DNA of 64,000 nt from the NCBI RefSeq assembly GCF_009664855.1, contig NZ_CP045928.1, positions 2,536,049 to 2,600,048 on the forward strand, written 5' to 3'. The translations under genes were made by a program, and so were the position numbers. Origin of the DNA: Flavobacterium sp. SLB02. GTDB taxonomy: Bacteria; Bacteroidota; Bacteroidia; Flavobacteriales; Flavobacteriaceae. The notes below the pieces were generated by a model that ran no database searches, was not told where the DNA came from, and saw only the letters and a program-made list of their open reading frames with translations. This document shows, piece after piece, positions 8,350-17,924 of the stretch (the first letter of the stretch is position 1; every line of letters begins with the position of its first letter).

Positions 8350-9639
8350 ATGAATTTAAAATTTTTGTTATACATCATACTAACCATTCTTGCGTTTTGT
8401 CAAAAGGCTTTTTGCCAGCAAACACAAGCAGGGGGAATTCATGAATCGATAAAAACCGAAACAGATCATATTTTTAATAAGCTTGTTGACATTAGAAGAG
8501 ACTTACATGAAAATCCGGAATTGGCCGGAAATGAAATACGCACACAACAAAAAATCAAACAATATTTACTTGATCTTGGACTCAATGTCGAAACCAATGT
8601 TTATGGTCACGGCGTTATTGGGATTTTAAAAGGTACCAAAAAAGGAAAAAATATTGCCTGGCGCGCCGACATGGATGCACTACCCAATGACTTCGCTGAT
8701 AACGTTGCTTTTAAATCTAAAACAAAAGGGATTCAGCATGGCTGTGGGCATGACGTACATATGGCAATCGCATTAGGAATAGCCGAAATACTTTCGAAAC
8801 ATAAAAAAGACCTTAAAGGAACTGTTTATTTTATTTTTCAACCGGAAGAAGAAACATTTGTGGGTGCAAAAAACATACTCAACAGCACTTCATTTTCTAC
8901 AATACACCTGGATGAAATTTACGGATTGCACGTTACTGCATTACCATCTGATCAAATAATGGTCAAGCCAAATGAAATGTTTGCGTACCAAAAAAGAATA
9001 CAAATTAAATTTAAAGAAGATCTGACGAAAGAGCAGACAACAGAACTAACCAAAAAGATTCAAGATGCATTATCCCACTATGCAGAAGGAACCAAGCCAT
9101 GGGAAATACAAAATATGACCGATCCAAAAATAGGGCTTGCAAACGCAAATACCATTTTTAAAGATTACTTAATTATGGACGAGAAATTCTCTATTCATTC
9201 TAAAAATAATGAATTGATTCTGGATACTTATTTGTATGAAACGAATGCTTCAAACCTAAAAAACATTATTCCGAAAGTGAAACAAGTAATAGAAGCTGAA
9301 AATCTTAAAAATCAGCTGCTTTCGATTTCATTTACACAGGAAAACCCAACCGTTATTAATCACAAAAAATTGACCAGCGGCGCAGTAAAAACACTTGATA
9401 CGATTTACGGTAAAGGATTCGTAGTGACAGATTATGGTCAGGTTCCTTATTTTAATGATGACTTTGCTTATTTCCAGCAAAAAATTCCGGGTGTTTACTT
9501 TTTTCTTGGAGGTTCTAATTTCAAAAAAGGAATTATTGCCATGAATCACGCTCCTAATTTTACTGTAGATGAGGAATGCATAAAAACCGGAGTCAGAAGT
9601 TTTTCTTCTTTAATTTTCGAAAAAGCTAATGGAAATTAA
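8350..9639 (+). CDS. Exported M20-family amidohydrolase
   Basis: A 429-residue metallo-amidohydrolase/peptidase of the M20D type (hippurate or N-acyl amino acid hydrolase family). Signal peptide 1-22 (ends KAFCQ). Motifs seen: 'RRDLHENPELAGNE', metal-site 'GCGHDVHMAIALG' (about 130), 'WRADMDALPN', 'FQPEEETFVGAKNIL' with the catalytic Glu pair, and the C-terminal metal His in 'MNHAPNFTVDEE'. The dimerisation domain sits between. Expected to release amino acids from N-acyl or peptide conjugates in the periplasm; substrate not predictable. Full length, no missing catalytic residues. Confidence 0.9.
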   Translation: MNLKFLLYIILTILAFCQKAFCQQTQAGGIHESIKTETDHIFNKLVDIRRDLHENPELAGNEIRTQQKIKQYLLDLGLNVETNVYGHGVIGILKGTKKGKNIAWRADMDALPNDFADNVAFKSKTKGIQHGCGHDVHMAIALGIAEILSKHKKDLKGTVYFIFQPEEETFVGAKNILNSTSFSTIHLDEIYGLHVTALPSDQIMVKPNEMFAYQKRIQIKFKEDLTKEQTTELTKKIQDALSHYAEGTKPWEIQNMTDPKIGLANANTIFKDYLIMDEKFSIHSKNNELILDTYLYETNASNLKNIIPKVKQVIEAENLKNQLLSISFTQENPTVINHKKLTSGAVKTLDTIYGKGFVVTDYGQVPYFNDDFAYFQQKIPGVYFFLGGSNFKKGIIAMNHAPNFTVDEECIKTGVRSFSSLIFEKANGN

Positions 9640-9658
9640 AACGCATAAAACTATTCAC

Positions 9659-9943
9659 ATGAAAAGCAAACAGCTTCTATATAGTGTAGTAAAAATGACC
9701 GCTGCATTTCAAAAAAAGATAAAAATAATGAGAGATAAAGATCGATTCCTGCACGCTTTAATAAAAAGTAACGGACACCATAATGTTATAGATCTTGGTG
9801 CACAAATTGGTCTTGACGAAAATGCTACTATGGAAATAGTGACGCAGCTTTTGGCTGAGCACAAAATCGAATATGCCTTAAACGGAGTCTGTGATTACAG
9901 TTTAATGAGAAGTCAAAACCGGGCTAAAAAAGCCAATAAGTAA
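9659..9943 (+). CDS. Small winged-helix-like protein
   Basis: A 94-residue protein when started at the ATG at 9659. An upstream ATG at 9629 would overlap the M20 gene by 11 bases, and a later one (about 9729) is also possible. The core 'DRFLHALIKSNGHHNVIDLG', 'IGLDENATMEIVTQLLAEHK' and 'IEYALNGVCDYSL' reads as helix-turn-helix plus wing, similar to small Flavobacteria proteins of unknown function. It may bind DNA, but this is inference. It follows the amidohydrolase closely and ends one base before the convergent GH43 gene. Confidence 0.65.
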   Translation: MKSKQLLYSVVKMTAAFQKKIKIMRDKDRFLHALIKSNGHHNVIDLGAQIGLDENATMEIVTQLLAEHKIEYALNGVCDYSLMRSQNRAKKANK

Positions 9944-11554
9944 TCACTTTTTTATCCTGACCAAACTAACATCATCAATATAACAAAATGCTTTTGCTTT
10001 TCCTTCGGCAATAAAACCAACTTCGGCCTTTCCTCCTTTTATCGGAATATTGGTAATCATGATTATTTTCCAGGATTCATTTTTTTCTTTGATATTGTAT
10101 TGCAGTTTTTCCCCGTTACTTAAAACATACATTTCCAGATTGTTGAAATCATCACTGTTTTTTATTTTGGCGGTTAGCGTATACAAGCCATTTTCGAGTT
10201 TTACGTAGGGCGAAGAGCTAATGGTTTGGAATATTTTTCGTTTAAAATTAATTTTATCACTGATATTCAGGCTCTTTTCGCCAATAACTACTTTTCTTTC
10301 GCTTTGGGTATTAAAATGATTTAAAACCGGCGAAGTAATGCTGTCTAATCCTATTGGGTTGCCTTCAATGACTTCACTTGCCCAACCCGTTAGTTGTATT
10401 TGCACCGGTTTTACAGGACTCGGAATATGCCTGCGGTCTGCTTCGAAACTTCCGTTTTTGATATAATTGTTATCATCGGCTACTTTCCAAATTCCGGTTT
10501 TTTCTTCAAGATTCCAGGAACTTAATGAATTAAAATAAGGCGTTATACCATGAAATGAAAGCGGACACCATTGGTTATATCCTAATCCATTTCCGGCAAA
10601 ATTGGCCCACCTGTCACCACAGAAAACTATGGTTTCCTGCTTATTTCCTTTTACAGAAAAGAAAAATCCTGTTTGCGATATATGCGCAAAATCCTCCGAA
10701 GCCCCATTCATTACCAACATTTCATTTGTTGGAAGATAAGGCCCTCTAATATCATCAGCTGTTAAGTAATAAGCAAATGATCCGTCCCAGCCATAAATAT
10801 TCGATGCAAACATATAATACTTATTGTTGTACTTGAACAGGCAGTTTCCTTCACGGCTTTCGCCTTTAAAAACTTCGGTACAATCCAGTAAATTGATTTT
10901 TCCTTCTTTAATGCCAATTTCCGAAACGTATATTTTATTTCTGCCTCTTCCGTACGAATAAATAAGATAGGATTTTCCGGTATCTTCGTCTGTAAAAACC
11001 GTTTGATCGCCCGTATTACTCGTCCCGATCATTTTCTCCATATTTATTTTCTGATGCCATTCAAACTGACTCGTTGGAGAATCTGCAACAGTAATTAATA
11101 CCTCTTTATCATGCTGAACAAACATGGCATATTTTTTCCATTCTTTTATATACGCCACTCCCAAACGGCCCACCCAGGTTTTCCCATTTTGATTGACTTT
11201 TTCTTTTGATAAAACATCTGCTTCAAAAACCCAATTCACTAAATCATTAGAACTATAACAGGTAACCGACTGAAAAGTAGCATTAGGCAAGGTCACAGAT
11301 GGATCATTACGATACATATCAGCCTCTACATAATGAACGCCGTACCAATAATATTTTTGTTTTCCCGTAACCGGATCAGCAAATTTAAATATGCCTCCGC
11401 CCTGACTATTAATAGGCTGTCCGTCTTTGGTATACCTAAAAACATCATTTTTAATATTCAATAATTGCGCTGAAACCTTATAAATGCAGCATAAATTGAT
11501 AATACAAAGAAAAATCAATGTTGTTTTTAGGCAATACTTTCTTTTGATTTTCAT
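9944..11554 (-). CDS. GH43-like beta-propeller glycosidase with C-terminal binding domain
   Basis: A 536-residue secreted enzyme (signal peptide to about residue 30, ending VSAQ). Residues about 40-350 read as a five-bladed propeller of clan GH-F: 'SQGGGIFKF' near the first catalytic position, 'YYWYGVHY', repeated 'SSNDLVNWVFE', 'GDQTVFTDEDTGKSYLIYS', 'REGNCLFKYNNKYYMFAS'. This pattern is seen in GH43 exo-galactanase-type proteins, but the subfamily is not certain. Residues about 365-536 form a galactose-binding-like module ('YIKNGSFEADRR ... CYIDDVSLVRIKK'). Likely removes galactosyl or arabinosyl side chains of pectin. It is 41 bp downstream of the GH28 gene and co-transcribed with it. Confidence 0.82.
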   Translation of the reverse strand: MKIKRKYCLKTTLIFLCIINLCCIYKVSAQLLNIKNDVFRYTKDGQPINSQGGGIFKFADPVTGKQKYYWYGVHYVEADMYRNDPSVTLPNATFQSVTCYSSNDLVNWVFEADVLSKEKVNQNGKTWVGRLGVAYIKEWKKYAMFVQHDKEVLITVADSPTSQFEWHQKINMEKMIGTSNTGDQTVFTDEDTGKSYLIYSYGRGRNKIYVSEIGIKEGKINLLDCTEVFKGESREGNCLFKYNNKYYMFASNIYGWDGSFAYYLTADDIRGPYLPTNEMLVMNGASEDFAHISQTGFFFSVKGNKQETIVFCGDRWANFAGNGLGYNQWCPLSFHGITPYFNSLSSWNLEEKTGIWKVADDNNYIKNGSFEADRRHIPSPVKPVQIQLTGWASEVIEGNPIGLDSITSPVLNHFNTQSERKVVIGEKSLNISDKINFKRKIFQTISSSPYVKLENGLYTLTAKIKNSDDFNNLEMYVLSNGEKLQYNIKEKNESWKIIMITNIPIKGGKAEVGFIAEGKAKAFCYIDDVSLVRIKK

Positions 11555-11595
11555 TTTTTTTTAAGCGTTTTATTAAAATAGAAACTTTAACCCAA

Positions 11596-12966
11596 TCAAT
11601 TTTTATTGACAAAATTCACTACATTTTCATGAATGGATTTTTCGCCAGAAACCTTATCAGCAGTAACATTGGTAAGGAAAATATTCTCTACAGGAAGCTC
11701 TTTCTGCCCTAAAATCCAGGAAATAAACTTTACATTCGTTGCTTTTATATTTTCGAGATACACATTTTTTATGGGTGTAAGCCTGCGCTCAATTGTTGGA
11801 ACCAGGTTTCTCCATTGGTATAAAACATCCGTTTCGATTCCAAGAATTCCTTCGTCGATTTTGCCCGATGTTATGTTACTCATATAGATATTATTCACGT
11901 AGCCGCCTCTTCTTTCGTTGGTTTTGATGAATAAAAGATGATTGAGTTTTGCGCCATCCACGACCGTGCAATTGTCTATAAATACATTTTCTATTCCGCC
12001 TGAAAGTTCACTTCCTATTGCTACCAATTGATGTCCGTTTTTAACGATACAATTGCGCATCACAATATTTTTTGAAGGCGTATTTAATCGCCACGCATCC
12101 TGATTACTTCCTGATTTTATGGCAATAGCATCATCTCCCTGATCAAAAACGCAGTTTTCTATCAGTACATTCTGGCTCATTTCAGGGTCTACTCCGTCGT
12201 TGTTATGTCCGTGCGCATAGACTTTTAGATTTCTAAGTACCACATCTTTCGACAAAAAAGGATGAATAGTCCAAAACGGACTGTTGGTAATCGTAACACC
12301 ATCCATTAAAATATTTTCGCAACGATTGAACTGAATAAACTGCGGACGAAAATGTGCCGAATCATTAACCATTTGCCTCTCTTTCATAGGTTTATTGTAC
12401 GAAGCCAGATAATACAAACGCTTCAGGCTTTCCATGTGTGGTTTTGGGCGGGCAAACCATTCTTTCCAAACTTCCATTTTTGCTTTTAATTCACCTTCTC
12501 CCGTAATCGCAATATTTTTGCATTGGTACGCATAAATCAAAGGCGAATAATTGTAACATTCGTATCCTTCCCAGGTCGAACGAACGGCTGGTGAATAATC
12601 ATTTGGATCTTCGGAGAAGAGCAATACGGCACCTTTTTTCAAATGAAGATTGACATTACTTTTAAAATGAATTTTCTTTGTAAGCCATTCCCCTTCCGGA
12701 ATCACAACAATTCCTCCGCCTGCTTTATTGGCTTTTGCAATCGCTTTATTAATCGCTTCTGACGTTTTTCCTTTATTGCCTTTAATGGCTCCAAAATCTA
12801 TAATCGAAAATTGTTTGCATTTACTGAAATCAGGAATTTTGATCACCGGCATTTCAAACGGCGCTTTTACTACGACTTCTGTTTGAGTTATAGAAGTTGA
12901 ATCTTTTTTGAAGGATAAAAAAATAAGCGAGACTAAAAGGCAACAGTAAAACGTTATTTTTTTCAT
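11596..12966 (-). CDS. GH28 polygalacturonase-family enzyme
   Basis: A 456-residue right-handed beta-helix enzyme that hydrolyses galacturonic-acid linkages of pectin or rhamnogalacturonan. The N-terminal hydrophobic stretch (residues 1-20) is a signal peptide. The family motif 'IDFGAIKGNKGKTSEAI' lies at about 55. The catalytic set is present: 'NNDGVDPE' (about 253, the NTD equivalent), 'GDDAIAIKSG' (about 277, the catalytic DD), 'GHQLVAIGSE' (about 312, the G-H-G equivalent) and 'ERRGGYV' (RxK region). An exo-mode is likely, judging from similar Bacteroidota PUL enzymes. It is first of a GH28-GH43 message. The predicted operator (13286-13302) is about 320 bp upstream. Confidence 0.9.
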   Translation of the reverse strand: MKKITFYCCLLVSLIFLSFKKDSTSITQTEVVVKAPFEMPVIKIPDFSKCKQFSIIDFGAIKGNKGKTSEAINKAIAKANKAGGGIVVIPEGEWLTKKIHFKSNVNLHLKKGAVLLFSEDPNDYSPAVRSTWEGYECYNYSPLIYAYQCKNIAITGEGELKAKMEVWKEWFARPKPHMESLKRLYYLASYNKPMKERQMVNDSAHFRPQFIQFNRCENILMDGVTITNSPFWTIHPFLSKDVVLRNLKVYAHGHNNDGVDPEMSQNVLIENCVFDQGDDAIAIKSGSNQDAWRLNTPSKNIVMRNCIVKNGHQLVAIGSELSGGIENVFIDNCTVVDGAKLNHLLFIKTNERRGGYVNNIYMSNITSGKIDEGILGIETDVLYQWRNLVPTIERRLTPIKNVYLENIKATNVKFISWILGQKELPVENIFLTNVTADKVSGEKSIHENVVNFVNKN

Positions 12967-13090
12967 GACGGAGTTTTATTTTTTTTAATTATAAAATTTA
13001 CTTTACACATAGAAACATAGCTTTTGTTTACTTAAAAAAAGGCGTTTCATTTATTTATAATGCACATAGCTATATATGCTAAAAAATATA

Positions 13091-13114
13091 ACGCCCGAAG
13101 GATATCGGGCGTTA
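13091..13114. promoter_or_regulatory. Hairpin in the GH28 leader
   Basis: Perfect 9-bp arms 'aacgcccga' and 'tcgggcgtt' around six bases. No T-run follows on the minus strand, so it is not a clear terminator. It could be an mRNA structure in the long GH28 leader or a copy of the GGATATCGGGCG-type intergenic palindrome common in Flavobacteria. Confidence 0.55.
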
Positions 13115-13285
13115 GACCACAAAAAACCACTTTTGCTTTAAACAAACTTAAAAACTTAAACAATCTATCTTTAATTGCCTTATTAAACTTCAGGCAATAT
13201 CATTTTCAACAACATACATTTATACATCAGCAATTATCCTTTGTAATTTGCTTTTGTAAAATAATACAATCAAAAAAAGAAAACT

Positions 13286-13302
13286 GTCCTGTACTATCCT
13301 TT
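13286..13302 (-). promoter_or_regulatory. PUL operator copy D (GH28-GH43 direction)
   Basis: Read on the minus strand: AAAGGAT-N3-ACAGGAC, period 10. The weak -7-like box TTATTTTA (13257-13264) begins 22 bases after the last motif base, the same spacing as in the other four copies. Weakest of the set. Confidence 0.55.
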
Positions 13303-13416
13303 CTTATTGATCAATTTTATATTAAAAATTAAAGATTTCATTAAATAAACAATCAAATTACAAAAGTATATTTCAAGAACAGTCATTATAATAATCGATT
13401 TCATAATTTCTTTTTA

Positions 13417-13462
13417 ACATCATAGTACAGGATACTTTATCGAAACAGAAATTTTAGATTTG
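13417..13462 (+). promoter_or_regulatory. PUL operator copy C with promoter for SGNH esterase-GH2
   Basis: Degenerate first half ACATCAT (13417-13423), perfect second half ACAGGAT (13427-13433), and a consensus -7 box TAGATTTG at 13455-13462 exactly 22 bases on. The TTG start at 13492 lies 29 bases beyond. Confidence 0.75.
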
Positions 13463-13491
13463 AAAATCAAATAAATTAAAATCCTGAAAAA

Positions 13492-14823
13492 TTGATAAAA
13501 ATCAGAACACTCCTATTTTGTTTTTGCATACCGGCTTTTTTATTTGCCCTGCAGCCAAAAGTAAATTCGACAGCTTATGATAAGGATGCAAAATCTTTAT
13601 TGTTTTATTTTGGTACTGCTGCAAAAACTTTAAAAGGAACCGTAATTAAGAATGCCATATCTTATAATTCAAGTTTAGGTTATGGATTTGATTCTAATTC
13701 AGCTTCGAATGTCAACATCAACTCCAATTCTTTTTCCACCACCAAACCCACTTACTTTTTGGTAAAAGTTCCTGAAGGCAATTATCAGATTGAAATAGTT
13801 TTAGGAAGTTCTAATAGTCCATCAAATGTTACCATAAAAGCAGAATCACGAAGATTAATGTTGAGGGAATTCACCATACAAAAAGGACAAAAAGTAACCA
13901 AAACTTTTAATGTGAATGTAAGAAGCATTAAAATCGATGACAAAACAAATATCAGCCTGAAAGACAGAGAAAAAGAAATTTTTAATTGGGATGATAAACT
14001 GACCCTTGAATTTTTGGGAGAAGTTACGATTCAGAGTATAAAAATCACTCCAAAAGATCATCTAACTGTGGTGTATCTTGCAGGAGATTCGACGGTTACA
14101 GATCAGGATGTAGAGCCCTGGGCATCGTGGGGACAATTTATTACCAATTACTTTGATGATACTGTTGTGGTGGCCAATTATGCATATTCAGGATCTTCGC
14201 TGAGTTCTTTTAAAGGAGCAAATCGTTTAAAAAAGATACTTTCGCAAATTAAAAAAGGAGATTATTTGTTTGTGGAATTTGGGCATAATGACGAAAAAAT
14301 TAAAGGCGAAGGAAATGGAGCCTGGGGATCCTACTCGGATTTATTGACAGAATTTGTTCAATCGGCCAAAGATAAAGGAGCGATTCCGGTTTTGGTAACG
14401 CCAACTCAACGCCGATTTTTTAATGAAAATGGCACTTTAAAAGAAACCCATGGCGAATTTCCTGCTGCGATGCGCGCTGTGGCTCAAAGAAATAACATTG
14501 CTATTATCGATATTACCAAAATGACCACTACATTGTACGAAGCCTGGGGCGACGAAGTTTCACGAAAAGCTTTTGTACAATATCCTGCCAATACTTTTCC
14601 GGGACAGGAAAAAGCACTGGACGACAATACTCATTTTAATAGTTTTGGGGCCAACGAAATTGCTCTTTGCGTTCTTAAGGGAATTCGCGAACTTGACATT
14701 CCGTTACAAAAACAAATAAAAAAAGAAACTCTGGACTACAATCCTAATAAACCCAATTTTATTTCCAGCTGGACACTTCCTATGAGTGCTCGTTTCGAAA
14801 TTATGAAACCAGATGGCAACTAA
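13492..14823 (+). CDS. Rhamnogalacturonan acetylesterase-like SGNH hydrolase
   Basis: A 443-residue secreted esterase. The start is TTG; no ATG lies upstream in frame and the next Met is over 100 residues in, while TTG gives a good signal peptide (FCFCIPAFLFAL). Residues about 25-190 form a galactose-binding-like N-terminal domain. The SGNH catalytic blocks follow: 'AGDSTVTDQD' (about 197, nucleophile Ser), 'YSGSSLSSF' (Gly), 'FGHNDEK' (about 262, Asn), 'DNTHFNSFG' (about 377, Asp-x-x-His). This layout is typical of rhamnogalacturonan acetylesterases, which remove acetyl groups from galacturonic acid. Followed 24 bp later by a GH2 gene. Confidence 0.87.
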   Translation: MIKIRTLLFCFCIPAFLFALQPKVNSTAYDKDAKSLLFYFGTAAKTLKGTVIKNAISYNSSLGYGFDSNSASNVNINSNSFSTTKPTYFLVKVPEGNYQIEIVLGSSNSPSNVTIKAESRRLMLREFTIQKGQKVTKTFNVNVRSIKIDDKTNISLKDREKEIFNWDDKLTLEFLGEVTIQSIKITPKDHLTVVYLAGDSTVTDQDVEPWASWGQFITNYFDDTVVVANYAYSGSSLSSFKGANRLKKILSQIKKGDYLFVEFGHNDEKIKGEGNGAWGSYSDLLTEFVQSAKDKGAIPVLVTPTQRRFFNENGTLKETHGEFPAAMRAVAQRNNIAIIDITKMTTTLYEAWGDEVSRKAFVQYPANTFPGQEKALDDNTHFNSFGANEIALCVLKGIRELDIPLQKQIKKETLDYNPNKPNFISSWTLPMSARFEIMKPDGN

Positions 14824-14847
14824 CCAACCCAAGAATTCAAACCAATT

Positions 14848-17703
14848 ATGATGCTCAAAAACACCATTCAAAAGTTTAGTATTATTGCTTTTACGCTTTT
14901 TATAGCCCAAAATAGTACGGCGCAGCAAACAGATAAAGTCTATCTCTCCGGAAAAGATTTTGAAAATCCTGTACAATGGGATTTTTATTGTACCGGCGGA
15001 AATAACAGTAAAGTCTGGTCTAAAATAAATGTTCCGTCGCAATGGGAATTAGAAGGTTTTGGCGAATATACCTACGGAAGATGGTACAAAGAACTGAACC
15101 AAAAAGAACCAAGCAAAGAAGAAGGTTTATATAAATATGAATTTGAAGTTCCTGCGAATTATAAAGAAAAAGACGTTGTAATTGCTTTTGGCGGCGCCAT
15201 GACCGATACCGAAGTAAAAGTAAACGGAAAACTGGCCGGAGCAATTCATCAGGGAGGTTTTTATGAATTTAAATATGATATTTCATCGCTACTAAAATTT
15301 GGTGCTAAGAATATTCTGGAAGTACATGTCTGGAAACATTCTGCCAATAAATCTGTTAATGCTGCTGAAAGAAGAGCCGACTGGTGGTTATTTGGTGGTA
15401 TTTATCGTCCGGTTTGGCTGGAAGTTTCGCCAAAATCCCATATCGAAAATATTGCCGTAAACCCAAAAATGAATGGTTCGATAACGGTGGATCTGAATTT
15501 GAAAAATATTCCTAAAAACACCATTCTGGAAGCTTCGCTAAAAGGTTTGAATGGAGAGAGTTTTCAAACTTTTACTTTTCCGGTAAAAGCAAAAAGCACC
15601 AAAGAAACCATTGCTGCAAAATGGAATAACATTAAACCGTGGGATCCTGAAAATCCTAACTTGTATAATCTGGAATTGGTTTTAAAACAAAACGGAACCG
15701 TTCTTCATCAATACAATAAACGCATTGGTTTTAGAACTTTAGAGTTTAAAAAACAGGATGGAATTTATGTAAACGGTACTAAAATTATCATGAAAGGAAT
15801 CAATCGTCATTCTTTCTGGCCAGAAGGAGGAAGAAGCACGAGCAAACGTATCAGCGAATTGGACGGTAAATTACTGAAAGACATGAATATAAATGCAGTT
15901 CGCGGTCATTATCCGCCGGACGATCACTTTCTTGCGGTTTGCGATTCGTTAGGCCTTTTTGTTTTGAATGAATTGGCGGGCTGGCAAAACTCATATGATA
16001 CAGAGACCGGTACAAAATTGGTTAAAGAGATGGTCACGCGCGACGTCAATCATCCGTCGGTAATTATTTGGGACAATGGTAACGAAGGCGGCTGGAACTA
16101 TGATGTAGATAAAGTTTTTGCTGATAATGATCCGCAAAAAAGAATTGTGATTCATCCTTGGGCTGATTTCAATGGTTGGGACACACACCATTACCCGACT
16201 TATTTAACCGGAATGCACCGTTTTAATGCCGGAGAAAATGTATTTTTCCCTACAGAATTTATGCACGGAACTTACGATAATGGACACGGGGCGGCTCTTG
16301 AAGATTTCTGGAATCGTTATAAGGAAAGTCCGTTGTTTGCCGGAGGATTTATGTGGGCAATGCTCGACGAAGCCGTAAAACGCTCTGACTGGACGGGCGA
16401 TGTGAAATTTGATTCGAAAGGTTCGCTTGCCGCTGATGGAATTTTGGGGCCGCATCGTGAAAGAGAAGGCAGTTATTATACCGTAAAAGAAGTTTGGGCG
16501 CCTATTCAGTTTCAGCCTAAACAAGTTACAGAGGCTTTTGACGGTTCTTTTTTGATTACCAACGATTATCTTTTCAGTAATTTGAATTCCTGCAAAATGG
16601 AATTTAAAGTTTTAAAATCAGATAACGACGTGCTGTATACTAATGGCGTTGCCAAAGAAATCAGCGGCGGTAAAATTGAAATTCCAAGCATTGATCCGGG
16701 AGAAACACGTAAGATTCAATTCGCTGTTCCTAGCAATTTTGCCGAAGGAGATATTTTATCTATAACTGCTTACGATCAATTCAATAAAGAAATTTATACC
16801 TGGACTTGGCCTATTCATAAAGCAAAATTTTATGCTGATAAGTTTTTAGCCGTTAAGGATACAAAAAACAAAGCATCCGGAACTAAAACAGGCAACGAAA
16901 TTACTTTAAAAGGAAATGATGTAACGATTACTATAGATGCTGCAAGCGGAGAAATTGTAACGATTAAAAACAAAACAGCAACGATTCCGCTTACCAATGG
17001 TCCTCGCCCAATTGGCATGAAAGCCAAATTAAAAGACATTCAAATCTCTCAGGAAGGTGATAAAGCCGTTTGCAAAGTCAACTATTCAGGCGGATTATCC
17101 TCTATAAAATGGATCATGGAACCGGACGGAAGATTTAAAATGGAATTAGTAGCTTTAAAAAATGCTTCGGGCGGCGATGGTTTCGACGGTGCTTTTTTTG
17201 AAGATAAAATCAACTCTTTCGGAATCACTTTTAGTTTTCCTGAAAAAGAAGTTACAGGCATTAAATGGTTTGGTAGAGGCCCATATCATGTTTGGAAAAA
17301 CAGAATTAAGGGAACAACTTACGGTATTTGGGAGAAAGAGTACAACAATACAATTACCGGCGAAAGTTTTGAGAATCTTATTTATCCTGAATTCAAAGGA
17401 TATCACGCGAATTTATTGGGAGCTAATCTAAAAGCCGGAGCTTCATCGTTTAAAGTTTTTAGTGAGTCTGATAATTTATTCCTAAGATTATTTACACCGG
17501 ATTTACCTAAAAATGCTTTCCCGGGAAGTTATCCTCAACCTGTATTTCCAGAAGGTGATATTTCGTTTATGTATGAAATTCCGGCCATGAGAGATTTTAA
17601 ACCTTTAGAACAACAAGGGCCTCAAAGTCAGCCAACCAACATTCGTATTAAAAGCGGAGATGATGGGATTAAAATGAATCTATGGTTTGATTTTAGAAAC
17701 TAG
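14848..17703 (+). CDS. GH2 glycoside hydrolase (beta-galactosidase-like)
   Basis: A 951-residue enzyme with a signal peptide (to about 25, ending STAQQ). GH2 sandwich domain 'GLYKYEFEVPANYKEKD', Ig-like domain, then a TIM barrel starting 'KGINRHSFWPEGGRS'. The acid/base Glu is in 'WDNGNEGG' (about 410) and the nucleophile Glu in 'FPTEFMHGTYD' (about 467). The C-terminal 250 residues form a Bgal_small-like domain ('WFGRGPYHVWKNRI', as 'GxGPxxxW' of LacZ). Expected to hydrolyse beta-galactoside or related linkages from pectin side chains in the periplasm. Co-transcribed with the SGNH esterase. Substrate specificity within GH2 cannot be read from sequence. Confidence 0.87.
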   Translation: MMLKNTIQKFSIIAFTLFIAQNSTAQQTDKVYLSGKDFENPVQWDFYCTGGNNSKVWSKINVPSQWELEGFGEYTYGRWYKELNQKEPSKEEGLYKYEFEVPANYKEKDVVIAFGGAMTDTEVKVNGKLAGAIHQGGFYEFKYDISSLLKFGAKNILEVHVWKHSANKSVNAAERRADWWLFGGIYRPVWLEVSPKSHIENIAVNPKMNGSITVDLNLKNIPKNTILEASLKGLNGESFQTFTFPVKAKSTKETIAAKWNNIKPWDPENPNLYNLELVLKQNGTVLHQYNKRIGFRTLEFKKQDGIYVNGTKIIMKGINRHSFWPEGGRSTSKRISELDGKLLKDMNINAVRGHYPPDDHFLAVCDSLGLFVLNELAGWQNSYDTETGTKLVKEMVTRDVNHPSVIIWDNGNEGGWNYDVDKVFADNDPQKRIVIHPWADFNGWDTHHYPTYLTGMHRFNAGENVFFPTEFMHGTYDNGHGAALEDFWNRYKESPLFAGGFMWAMLDEAVKRSDWTGDVKFDSKGSLAADGILGPHREREGSYYTVKEVWAPIQFQPKQVTEAFDGSFLITNDYLFSNLNSCKMEFKVLKSDNDVLYTNGVAKEISGGKIEIPSIDPGETRKIQFAVPSNFAEGDILSITAYDQFNKEIYTWTWPIHKAKFYADKFLAVKDTKNKASGTKTGNEITLKGNDVTITIDAASGEIVTIKNKTATIPLTNGPRPIGMKAKLKDIQISQEGDKAVCKVNYSGGLSSIKWIMEPDGRFKMELVALKNASGGDGFDGAFFEDKINSFGITFSFPEKEVTGIKWFGRGPYHVWKNRIKGTTYGIWEKEYNNTITGESFENLIYPEFKGYHANLLGANLKAGASSFKVFSESDNLFLRLFTPDLPKNAFPGSYPQPVFPEGDISFMYEIPAMRDFKPLEQQGPQSQPTNIRIKSGDDGIKMNLWFDFRN

Positions 17704-17715
17704 CTAGAAGGTTAT

Positions 17716-17880
17716 TTAACCGCAAAGAACACTAAGGTTTTTTACTTTTAGGATTTTATACAAACGCAAAGTCCGCAAAGCTGTATGTTGATATAGCTTT
17801 GCGGACTTTTTTCTAAACAAAAAACAAGTAAAAAATCTTAGCGTACTTTGCGTAAACTTTTGCGAATCTTTGCGGTTAAA
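17716..17880. repeat. Nested CGCAAAG-type intergenic inverted repeat
   Basis: Outer arms 'taaccgcaaag' and 'ctttgcggttaa'; inner arms 'gtccgcaaagct' and 'agctttgcggac'. It lies between the convergent GH2 and GH115 genes and may serve as a bidirectional terminator. Same family as 150-261. Confidence 0.75.
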
Positions 17881-17903
17881 TCTTGATACTATTTTAAATA
17901 ACG

Positions 17904-17924
17904 TAACTCATAACTCATAACTCA
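17904..17924. repeat. 7-bp tandem repeat containing the GH115 stop codon
   Basis: Three perfect copies of 'taactca'. The last three bases (17922-17924) are the TGA stop of the minus-strand GH115 gene. Confidence 0.85.

Larger units (their letters stand above)
12967..13491. other. Divergent regulatory region between GH28 and SGNH esterase genes
   Basis: 525 bases without a convincing gene; a 90-codon ORF at 13060-13332 is rejected. It holds a hairpin (13091-13114) and two copies, in opposite orientations, of the 17-bp PUL operator (13286-13302 minus and 13417-13433 plus). The GH28 side would have a leader of nearly 290 bases. Confidence 0.6.

Noticed and set aside
9328..9549. 73-codon antisense ORF in the amidohydrolase
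   Set aside because: No motif and fully inside a conserved gene.
13060..13332. 90-codon plus-strand ORF in the GH28-SGNH spacer
   Set aside because: It runs through the hairpin and operator D, has poor composition and no recognisable motif. The spacer is regulatory.
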